Source: JAAYAY01 sp964429355
GTDB lineage: Bacteria; Planctomycetota; Planctomycetia; Pirellulales; Thermoguttaceae
Direction: 5' to 3'
Length of the DNA: 16,653 nt
Assembly: GCA_964429355.1 (NCBI GenBank)
Contig: CAYSCH010000206.1
Coordinates: 1 to 16,653 of the forward strand
Positions 8,521 to 15,226 of this stretch are shown here, one piece after another; position 1 is the stretch's first letter; the number at the start of each line of letters is the position of its first letter. Made by a program: the position numbers and the translations under genes. The notes beneath the pieces are model-generated. The model was not told where the DNA came from. It saw only the letters and a list, made by a program, of their open reading frames with translations, and did no database searches.

Positions 8521-11043
8521 ATGACCACACGTTCCATCCATCTCGACGACAGCATACACGGTGCCCTGGCGGCATTGCGCCGCCGGATCCGCTCCTACGT
8601 CTGGATCCAGGGACTGGCGATGGTCGTGGCCACGGCAGGCGTCGTCTTTTGGATCAGCCTGGCGGTGGACTGGTTTTTCGAGCCGTCTCTCTTATTGCGC
8701 AAGTTGCTGCTTGGGGCGGCCGTCTTCAGCATCGCCGTCGTCGCCTATCGCGCCATCGGGCGGCGAGCTTTTGTGCCCCTTCCCGATCGGAGCATGGCGA
8801 TTCTCCTGGAACGGCGGTTTCCCGAGTTCGACGCGAGCCTGTTGACTGCCGTGGAACTGACGGCTCGCCCTCCGGACCTGAACGACTGCAATCGGGAAAT
8901 GTTGGCGGCCACCTGCCGTGCGGCGGCGGAACCGATGGCCGGAGTACGACTCGGAATTGTCTTCAACTGGGGACCGTTGCGAACGGCCATCCTTGCCGCC
9001 GCAATCGTTGCCGGCGGCACGGCGGCCTTCGGGGTGTCTCTTCCCGACTCGCTGGCGGTGTGGTTTCGGCGCGCCGTCCTCATGAGCCGGGAACTTTGGC
9101 CTCGCCGGACGCTCCTCACGGTGGAAGGCTTTTCTGATGGTGTGGCTCGGGTCGCCCGCGGCGCTGACTTCACACTGATCGTCAATGCCGACCTGGAGGG
9201 GCGACACGTGCCGCGGAGCGTACGCATCGAGTACCGTCCCGAGGGGGCCCGCCGGCTCGATGCGACCATGATCCGCGAAGGGCAGGCGGTTGCCGGCCGC
9301 GATCGTTTTCAGGCCTACTCGTACACGTTTCGCGGGATCCTCGCGCCAATCGACCTGGACCTGCGCGGCGGCGATGCGTCGATCCGCGGACTGCGCATCG
9401 AAGTCGTCGATGCCCCGACACTCGTTCGCTTGGAGGCCGAGTGCCATTATCCGGATTATATGAGACGGGCGCCCCGAAACGTGCCGGTCGCTGGCGTGGT
9501 TCCCATCCCGCTGGGGACGCAGGTCACCCTTCGAGCCGAGGCCAACAAACGGCTCACAGAGGTGGAACTCGTCAGCGGCGAGACAACCCAGCTCGTTGCG
9601 AGCCCTATGACGAGAAGCCTCCACGAGATCATCGCTCTCTGGCGGGATGCCGCCAGGGCCTATCGCGGCGGGAGAGTAACCACGGATGGCACAGAGCAAT
9701 TGAAGGCTGCCGCCGTACAGCTCCTGCAGCTTCACGACCAGGCCGGTCGCCGACTTGCCGGGCGTTTGCCCGACGATTCCTTGCGGGAGTTGCTCGGTAC
9801 CATCGAGGCGGCCAGGAAGGATATCCTCCTGTCGGCCGACGGACAGACGAACGGCCCGACTGCCCTCCCCATGGAAGACCACTTGCGAGATCTGTTGGAA
9901 ACCGTGGGACGGCTCATGAGCTTTCCGAGATTTGTCTACCATCTCCAACCCATCCGCGAGACAAAAACCCTCGAACTCGTGCTTCACGATGCCGACGGGA
10001 TCAAGAGCCATCAACCGATCCGGCTTGTTCTCTCGGCCGTCGAGGACCAGCCGCCGCAACCGGTCATTCAACTCCTTGGGATCGGTTCGGCCATCACGCC
10101 GCAAGCCAGATTGCCTTTTCGCGGCCAGGTTCAAGACGACTACGGCGTCGAACGGGTCTGGCTCGAGTACGCGGTCGAGGGGCTGGAACCCCGGCAGCAA
10201 ACATTCAGACAGATCGAGGAGATTGCGACTCAGGTGCCGGTCGACGAGGCCTTCGAGGTCGACCCTCTCCGGCTCCAACCAGGCAGCAAGATCCTCGTGA
10301 CGATCAGTGCACGCGACCGCTGCGCTCTGGGGGCCGGCCCGAATGTCGGTTCGGGCGATCACTGGATGCTCGACGTCGTCACCCCGGAGAAACTGCGGGC
10401 GATGCTCGAGGCCCGAGAGATTGTCCTTCGGCAGCGGTTCGAGACGATCGTCGAGGACGTCAGGGGCATTCGCGATACGCTCGCAGGTCTCTCGTTGGGC
10501 GACGAGTCCACCCAACCGGCTCCAGTTGGAAGCCCGGCGACGGAACCCGGGGATTCCGAACAGCATGACACGGCGCAGCGGCGCAGCGCGGTGCGGCTCT
10601 TGCGGATCCAGAGAAGCCGGCAGAACGGGCAGAAAGACTCGCACGAGACTGCCGGGGTTGCCGAGGCCTTTGAGGATATCCGGCAGGAACTGGTCAACAA
10701 TCGAGTCTACACCGAAGAGCTTCGCATTCGCATCGAAGACGATATCGTTGCCCCCCTCGGCCGCCTCGTCGCCCAAAATTTCGTACAATTGGATGAGGAG
10801 CTGGCCAGGTTGGAGGACCGCCACGACGATCGCCGGCAATCGCCCGGCCTGCGGGACGGGGCTGTCGCCCAAACCGACACAATCCTGGCGATCATGCAGG
10901 AGGTCCTTTCCCGGATGGTGGAACTGGAGGATTTCAACGAAGCCGTTCAGTTGCTACGATCGATTATCCAGGAGCAGGAGCAGCTTCGCGAAGCAGTTCG
11001 CGATCGGCGCAAAGAGAAGCTCCGACAGTTGTTGGAGGACTAG
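8521..11043 (+). CDS. DUF4175-like membrane and coiled-coil protein
   Basis: An 840-residue protein with two N-terminal membrane helices (~30-52 and ~60-78) and a third at ~153-172. The long region beyond should lie outside the cytoplasm. Sequence such as 'LLERRFPEFDASLLTAVEL' (95-113), 'CHYPDYMRRAPRN' (308-320), 'GIGSAITPQARLP' (520-532) and 'DDYGVERVWLEY' (539-550) matches what I recall of DUF4175-like proteins in planctomycetes, with Ig-like beta domains in the middle. Residues ~361-470 form a helical stretch between beta segments that appears to be an insertion. From ~610 the chain becomes helical and charged, ending in a predicted coiled coil ('LLRSIIQEQEQLREAV'). The gene starts 34 nt after the second VWA gene with no clear Shine-Dalgarno sequence, and its last codons contain the GGAGG that may serve the next gene. 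The role is unknown; the architecture suggests a structural scaffold. Confidence 0.8.
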   Translation: MTTRSIHLDDSIHGALAALRRRIRSYVWIQGLAMVVATAGVVFWISLAVDWFFEPSLLLRKLLLGAAVFSIAVVAYRAIGRRAFVPLPDRSMAILLERRFPEFDASLLTAVELTARPPDLNDCNREMLAATCRAAAEPMAGVRLGIVFNWGPLRTAILAAAIVAGGTAAFGVSLPDSLAVWFRRAVLMSRELWPRRTLLTVEGFSDGVARVARGADFTLIVNADLEGRHVPRSVRIEYRPEGARRLDATMIREGQAVAGRDRFQAYSYTFRGILAPIDLDLRGGDASIRGLRIEVVDAPTLVRLEAECHYPDYMRRAPRNVPVAGVVPIPLGTQVTLRAEANKRLTEVELVSGETTQLVASPMTRSLHEIIALWRDAARAYRGGRVTTDGTEQLKAAAVQLLQLHDQAGRRLAGRLPDDSLRELLGTIEAARKDILLSADGQTNGPTALPMEDHLRDLLETVGRLMSFPRFVYHLQPIRETKTLELVLHDADGIKSHQPIRLVLSAVEDQPPQPVIQLLGIGSAITPQARLPFRGQVQDDYGVERVWLEYAVEGLEPRQQTFRQIEEIATQVPVDEAFEVDPLRLQPGSKILVTISARDRCALGAGPNVGSGDHWMLDVVTPEKLRAMLEAREIVLRQRFETIVEDVRGIRDTLAGLSLGDESTQPAPVGSPATEPGDSEQHDTAQRRSAVRLLRIQRSRQNGQKDSHETAGVAEAFEDIRQELVNNRVYTEELRIRIEDDIVAPLGRLVAQNFVQLDEELARLEDRHDDRRQSPGLRDGAVAQTDTILAIMQEVLSRMVELEDFNEAVQLLRSIIQEQEQLREAVRDRRKEKLRQLLED
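11034..11038 (+). promoter_or_regulatory. Candidate ribosome binding site for a TTG start
   Basis: GGAGG in the last codons of the DUF4175-like gene lies 11 nt before the TTG at 11050. It is the only good initiation signal I can find for the downstream coiled-coil gene, which has no in-frame ATG before its membrane segment. Confidence 0.35.
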
Positions 11044-11049
11044 AAAACC

Positions 11050-12972
11050 TTGCCTGATTCGTGGGAGACTGATCGTCAAGATGTCCGCCGCGCGGGATTG
11101 CCCCTCGTTTGGCTGCGATCGGCCTTTGCACGCCAGTCAGCAGCCTGGTCGAGCGAGTCCCTCGATACCGTCTCACCCGTCCCTCCCACCGTCACCCACA
11201 GTGATTCAGGCTTTCGGCAGCGAAACGCGATCGGCCCAGACGCCGTCCTGTGGATTGCGACACGTTCTCGATGGTCGCCAGACAGCCGGCATCCGTTGTT
11301 TGCCGCCGTTCTGACGATCCTGGTGCTGCTGTCGTCGAGCGTGCCTGCCGCATTGGCTGCCGAACCTTCCGATAGCCCGGCCGCACAACTGGCTGACCGC
11401 CAGCAGCAGTTGGCCCAGAAGTATGAGCGGCTCGAACAGATCCTGCTGCGAATGTCGGAACTGACGGCCGCCAGCGACCCGGCTCGGGCCGCTCTGCTCA
11501 CGAAGGCCGTCGCCCAGAGCAAGCAGCGGTTGATCGGAGTTCAATTTGCCTCGCTGGTTGACCAGCTTTCGAAAGACGAACTTGCCAAGGCACTCGAAGG
11601 CCAGGAGAAATTGGACGCCGATCTCGACGAGTTGCTCAAACTGCTCTTGAGCGAGAACCGCTCCACGCGTCTGGCATCCGAGAAGGCGAGGATACGTCAG
11701 TACCTCCAGCAGCTCAATCAGATCATCAATCAGCAGAAGAGCCTGCAGGCGCGAACCGTGGGTGGAGCCGGGCAACCGAAGGAGCTCTCCCAGGAGCAGG
11801 GCCAACTTGGAGAACAGGCAGGCGGGCTGGCCGGCGAGATCCGTAAGAACGAAGAGGAGAATGCGGAACCGGCCGGCACGAAGGACGCTGACCAGACGCC
11901 CCCGGGCGAGAAGTCGGCTGCGGAAGACCCAGAAGGCCCCGCGGGGAAGTTGCCAGATTCTAAGGCCGAAGAAGACAAACCAGCGGACAGTTCCAAAGTG
12001 GAAGGTGAGAAAGCGGAACCTGCCGGCGGCGGCAAGTCGGGAGACGAGCCGCAACCAGGCACGCCGCCCGAAAAGGCCTCAGCAGAATCGCAGGGGGCCG
12101 AAGGGCATCCGCAGTTCATTCCGGAACCGTCGCCGTCTCAGCCTCCGGCGTCGGACGCTCATCCCGCAAGACAGCGGCTGGAAGCCGCGCGGCAACGGAT
12201 GCAGCAGGCCCAGGAAAAGTTGGAGCAGGCCGAACGCCAAGGTGCCAGCCAGGAGCAGGAGGACGCGATCCGCGAGTTGCAGCAGGCAAAGGCCGAACTC
12301 GAGCGGATACTGCGCCAGTTGCGGGAGGAAGAGATCGAGCAGGTCCTGGTGGCCCTCGAAGCGCGCTTGATCAAGATGCTCCAGATGCAGCGCGATGTGT
12401 ATCAGGGGACCGAGCGGCTCGACAAAGCTTCGGCCGACGCTCTCACCCATGAGCAGGAGATCGAAGCCGGCCGGTTGAGTTCACGCGAGGCGGAGATCGT
12501 GCTGGAGTCCGACAAGGCTCTGATGCTCCTGCGCGAGGACGGTTCCGCAGTAGCAATGCCCGAAGCGCTTGCCCAGGCCCGGGAAGACATGCAGCAGGTC
12601 GTCGACCGCCTGGGACGGGCCAATGTGGGGGAGGTCACCCTGTCGATCGAAGAAGACATCGTGGTGGCTCTGGAAGAAATGCTCGCGGCCGTGCGTCAGG
12701 CCATGGAAGATGCGGAACAGCGCCGCCAGGATTCGCAGCAGGGAGAGCCCAGAGTCCCTCAGGATCCGGCGCTCGTCGATGTACTGGCGGAGTTGAAGAT
12801 GATCCGTTCTCTGCAACTGCGGGTCAACACGCGAACGGAGCGATACGGCAAGTTGATTTCAGGCCGGCACGCAGAGACGCCGGAACTCGTGGAGGCCTTG
12901 ATTCGCCTGGCGGAGCGCCAGCAGCGCGTCTATCAGATCACAACGGACCTGGAAGCAGGGAGGAACCAATGA
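11050..12972 (+). CDS. Secreted or membrane-anchored coiled-coil protein with acidic linker
   Basis: Up to 640 residues if translation begins at the TTG at 11050. One hydrophobic segment at ~82-101 ends in 'AALAAEPSD', a plausible signal-peptidase site near residue 103. The ~80 residues before it are Ser/Arg/Pro-rich, look less like coding sequence than the rest and may not be translated; no ATG exists in frame there, so the start is uncertain. After the export signal comes a helical Gln/Leu/Glu-rich region (~110-240), a low-complexity linker rich in Glu, Lys, Pro and Ala (~245-375), a strong coiled coil (~375-440), and a C-terminal helical domain containing 'VTLSIEEDIVVALEEML' and 'LAELKMIRSLQLRVNTRT', which I recall as conserved in planctomycete homologues beside MoxR clusters. 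It ends in an ATGA overlap with the next gene. Function unknown; probably an extracytoplasmic scaffold working with the preceding membrane protein. Confidence 0.82.
   Translation: MPDSWETDRQDVRRAGLPLVWLRSAFARQSAAWSSESLDTVSPVPPTVTHSDSGFRQRNAIGPDAVLWIATRSRWSPDSRHPLFAAVLTILVLLSSSVPAALAAEPSDSPAAQLADRQQQLAQKYERLEQILLRMSELTAASDPARAALLTKAVAQSKQRLIGVQFASLVDQLSKDELAKALEGQEKLDADLDELLKLLLSENRSTRLASEKARIRQYLQQLNQIINQQKSLQARTVGGAGQPKELSQEQGQLGEQAGGLAGEIRKNEEENAEPAGTKDADQTPPGEKSAAEDPEGPAGKLPDSKAEEDKPADSSKVEGEKAEPAGGGKSGDEPQPGTPPEKASAESQGAEGHPQFIPEPSPSQPPASDAHPARQRLEAARQRMQQAQEKLEQAERQGASQEQEDAIRELQQAKAELERILRQLREEEIEQVLVALEARLIKMLQMQRDVYQGTERLDKASADALTHEQEIEAGRLSSREAEIVLESDKALMLLREDGSAVAMPEALAQAREDMQQVVDRLGRANVGEVTLSIEEDIVVALEEMLAAVRQAMEDAEQRRQDSQQGEPRVPQDPALVDVLAELKMIRSLQLRVNTRTERYGKLISGRHAETPELVEALIRLAERQQRVYQITTDLEAGRNQ
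12957..12963 (+). promoter_or_regulatory. Strong ribosome binding site at an ATGA junction
   Basis: AGGGAGG sits 5 nt before the ATG at 12969, within the last codons of the coiled-coil gene, and fixes the start of the poly-Gln helical protein. Confidence 0.55.
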
Positions 12973-14027
12973 AGAGCGCCGCTGCGCAATGGATCGCTGT
13001 GCTCGGACTCGTCCTGGTCACCTCCGGTGTCGCGTACAGCACCGCCCCGGCTGACCCGTTGGCCGGTCCGGCCACCTGGAAGCCACCCGGATGGGGCCAA
13101 CTGCGGGCCCAGGTGCTCGCCTGGCTGGAGTCGACCGATGCCAACGCCGAGACGCGACAACGCGTCGCCGAGCGATGGCCGGAATCTGCCCCCTCCGAAA
13201 TCCCTGACCAACTCACCTGGTTGATCGAGACTTTTGCGCTGGCCGACTCCAATGTGGCCGCCATGCTCGATGCCCTGGCGGCCGACGCGATCGTTCGCAC
13301 CTCACCGGCCACCGACTGGCTCGTGGGCGGGACGACGCCGAAGTTTGTTGCCGACAATTGCCGGCTCCATCTTGGCCGTTGGGCCGTGCAGCAGCAACTC
13401 TACGACGAGGCGTTCGAGCACATGGACGGCCTCACGACGGACGGGGTTGCAGACCCGGCGGGACTCTTGTTCTACCAGGCGGTGGCGCAACAACGCCTCC
13501 TGCAGAAGCAACCGGCACTGGAATCGCTGGGCCGGCTCCTTGAGGGGTCGGAGCATGTACCGCGGCGCTATCTGGCCATCGCTGAATTGATGCGTGCCGA
13601 TCTCGAAACCCTGGAGCCCGACTCCCTCGATCATATCGCCAGACGCATGGACGACATCCGCCGGCGCCTCCAGTTCGGCCGGGCAGACCAGAAGGTTCAG
13701 GAAATCGAATCCGGCGTGATCGAATCCCTCGACAAGCTGATCGAAAAGGCGCAGCGCGAACAGCAACAGCAGCAGCAGCAGCAAGCCGGCACGCCCAGCG
13801 GAAACCAGGCCGCGCAGCCGGCGCCGGACAGCCGCATTTTGCCCGGCCGTGGACCGGGCGAAGTGACCAAGAAGGAAATTGGCCAGCAGAGCGGCTGGGG
13901 CAACATGCCGCCCAAGCAGCGCGAGGCGGCTCTCCAGCAGATCGGTCGGGAATTCCCCGCCCACTATCGCGATGCGGTCGAACAATACTTCCGGCGATTG
14001 GCTGGGACGGAGAACGAGCGGGAATGA
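12969..14027 (+). CDS. Secreted helical protein with poly-Gln run and conserved C-terminal motif
   Basis: A 352-residue protein with a clear signal peptide (basic start, hydrophobic core ~8-21, likely cleavage near residues 23-26). The body is predominantly helical, with TPR-like spacing around 'LHLGRWAVQQQLYDEAFEHM' and 'GLLFYQAVAQQRLL', although no TPR call is certain. A run of eight glutamines follows a charged helix at ~250-264. After a Pro/Gly-rich spacer the protein ends in a compact motif, 'SGWGNMPPKQREAALQQIG' followed by 'HYRDAVEQYFRRLA'. I recall similar W-G-x-[LM]-P...Y(F)(R/K)xLA endings in several planctomycete exported proteins. It overlaps both neighbours by ATGA, so its synthesis is coupled to the coiled-coil protein before it and the NPCBM protein after it. 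Function is unknown; the ending may be a protein-protein docking element. Confidence 0.82.
   Translation: MKSAAAQWIAVLGLVLVTSGVAYSTAPADPLAGPATWKPPGWGQLRAQVLAWLESTDANAETRQRVAERWPESAPSEIPDQLTWLIETFALADSNVAAMLDALAADAIVRTSPATDWLVGGTTPKFVADNCRLHLGRWAVQQQLYDEAFEHMDGLTTDGVADPAGLLFYQAVAQQRLLQKQPALESLGRLLEGSEHVPRRYLAIAELMRADLETLEPDSLDHIARRMDDIRRRLQFGRADQKVQEIESGVIESLDKLIEKAQREQQQQQQQQAGTPSGNQAAQPAPDSRILPGRGPGEVTKKEIGQQSGWGNMPPKQREAALQQIGREFPAHYRDAVEQYFRRLAGTENERE
13761..13784 (+). repeat. CAG/CAA tract encoding eight glutamines
   Basis: Eight in-frame codons (CAG, CAA, five CAG, CAA) form a short trinucleotide tract within the helical protein gene, between its charged helix and a Pro/Gly-rich spacer. 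It is likely a flexible linker; the five pure CAG units could slip, but the interrupting CAA codons would limit this. Confidence 0.8.
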
Positions 14028-15226
14028 ATCTGTTGGCAGCACTCCTGGCGGCGTGCCTTCTCGCCGCGCCCCCGGAATTCACGGCGAAGACGATCGACGG
14101 CCGGCAGATTCGCGGCACGCTGGGCGGATGGGAGGAACATGCGCTCGTGCTCCGGGTGGGCGATAAGGACGAAAAGCTCGCCCTCGGCCAATTGCTCTCC
14201 ATCGTACCGAGCCAGCTAGCGGTACCCTCGCCGCCGGCTGGCACGATCTGGGTCACGTTGACGGATGGCTCTTGTATCGCGGCTCGGTCATGCCTGGCCG
14301 AGTCGGGCGAAATCACGGTCACGGCCACTCGTCCGGAGTCACTCAAATTGCCTCGAGATTCGGTCAGTCACATTGGTTTCCGCGAGGCAACGCCAGCCTT
14401 CGAAGAACGTTGGAAGGAGATCCTGGCCAGGCCGGCCGATCAGGACTTGCTCGTCGTCGTCAGTGGGGACACGCTCGACTATCTCGAGGGAATCGTTCGC
14501 GCAGTACGAGAGGAACAGGTCGACTTTGAAGTCGATGGCGACGTTGTGCCGGTCCGGCGAACCAAGGTTTTCGCAGTTCGCTACTATCATCCCAAGGGCG
14601 AGGAAGATTCCAAGCAGGTTGCCCGGATCCGCGACGATGCCGGCTCGACATGGGCGGCCAGCGGCGTGGAGATGTCCCCCTCCGGTGACCAGCTCCAGGT
14701 CGAGTCTCTCGCCGGAGTTCGCGTTTCTCTGCCGCTGGAGGCGGTGGCCGAAATCGAGTTCGCAGCGAGCGGACTGGTGTTCCTGAGTGACTTGAAGGCC
14801 GACTCCTCCCAATGGACGCCCTTCTTCGGGCGGGAGACGAGCCTGCCTTCCCTGGAGAGGTTGTATCGTCCGCGGAGCAATACGGCCCTCGACAACGGTC
14901 CCATCGTGCTGGACGGTGTCTCCTATAAACGGGGCCTCGCCCTCCACAGCCGCACGGAGATGACCTATCGTCTGGCCGAACCGTTCAAACGTTTCCAGGC
15001 CCTGGCCGGGATCGACGATCGCCTTCGGCCACGAGGCAATGTCGACCTGAAGATCCTGGGAGACGACCGGATTCTCTTTCAAGCCGCGATCGCCGGTACC
15101 GACGCATCTCGGCCGATCGACATCAGCCTTCAAGGGGTGAAATCGCTTACGATCGTGGTCGATTTTGGCTCCGATCTCGATGTGGGGGATCACCTGATCC
15201 TCGCGGAGGCGAAACTGCTGAAATGA
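14024..15226 (+). CDS. Exported protein with four beta repeats and a C-terminal NPCBM domain
   Basis: A 400-residue protein beginning in an ATGA overlap. The first 15 residues are hydrophobic and look like a short export signal. 'LAAC' at 8-11 resembles a lipobox, but no basic residue precedes it, so lipid attachment is uncertain. Residues 18-247 contain four related beta segments, each beginning with a strand and a polar turn and ending in a hydrophobic strand ('LLSIVP', 'VSHIGF', 'VFAVRY', 'VAEIEF'). Residues ~250-400 match the NPCBM/NEW2 family, which binds glycans: 'LERLYRPR', 'LDGVSYKRGLALHSRTEMTYRL' region (296-316), 'FQALAGIDD' (324-332), 'VDLKILGDDRILF' (340-352) and 'GVKSLTIVVDFG' (371-382). 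The role is probably carbohydrate or cell-surface binding. It directly precedes, and overlaps, the protease gene, so the two may act at the same location. Confidence 0.88.
   Translation: MNLLAALLAACLLAAPPEFTAKTIDGRQIRGTLGGWEEHALVLRVGDKDEKLALGQLLSIVPSQLAVPSPPAGTIWVTLTDGSCIAARSCLAESGEITVTATRPESLKLPRDSVSHIGFREATPAFEERWKEILARPADQDLLVVVSGDTLDYLEGIVRAVREEQVDFEVDGDVVPVRRTKVFAVRYYHPKGEEDSKQVARIRDDAGSTWAASGVEMSPSGDQLQVESLAGVRVSLPLEAVAEIEFAASGLVFLSDLKADSSQWTPFFGRETSLPSLERLYRPRSNTALDNGPIVLDGVSYKRGLALHSRTEMTYRLAEPFKRFQALAGIDDRLRPRGNVDLKILGDDRILFQAAIAGTDASRPIDISLQGVKSLTIVVDFGSDLDVGDHLILAEAKLLK
14075..14764 (+). repeat. Four degenerate tandem beta repeats within the NPCBM protein
   Basis: Protein-level repeat units lie at residues 18-62, 74-121, 141-189 and 199-247 (bases 14075-14209, 14243-14386, 14444-14590 and 14618-14764). 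Each has the pattern strand, polar turn such as D-G, strand with small residues, strand rich in Val/Leu, then a final 'l...(i/v)..I.f' strand. DNA identity between units is not evident, so the duplications, if real, are old. The spacing suggests small beta-barrels or sandwich units. Confidence 0.5.

Noticed and set aside
8692..10872. Minus-strand open frame of 726 codons opposite the DUF4175-like gene
   Set aside because: No recognisable motif, composition typical of an antisense shadow, while the + strand protein has membrane segments and family motifs.
11780..12170. Compositionally odd stretch in the coiled-coil gene, considered as inserted foreign DNA
   Set aside because: The frame is intact, GC is similar to the surroundings, and there are no flanking repeats; it is a low-complexity Glu/Lys/Pro linker.
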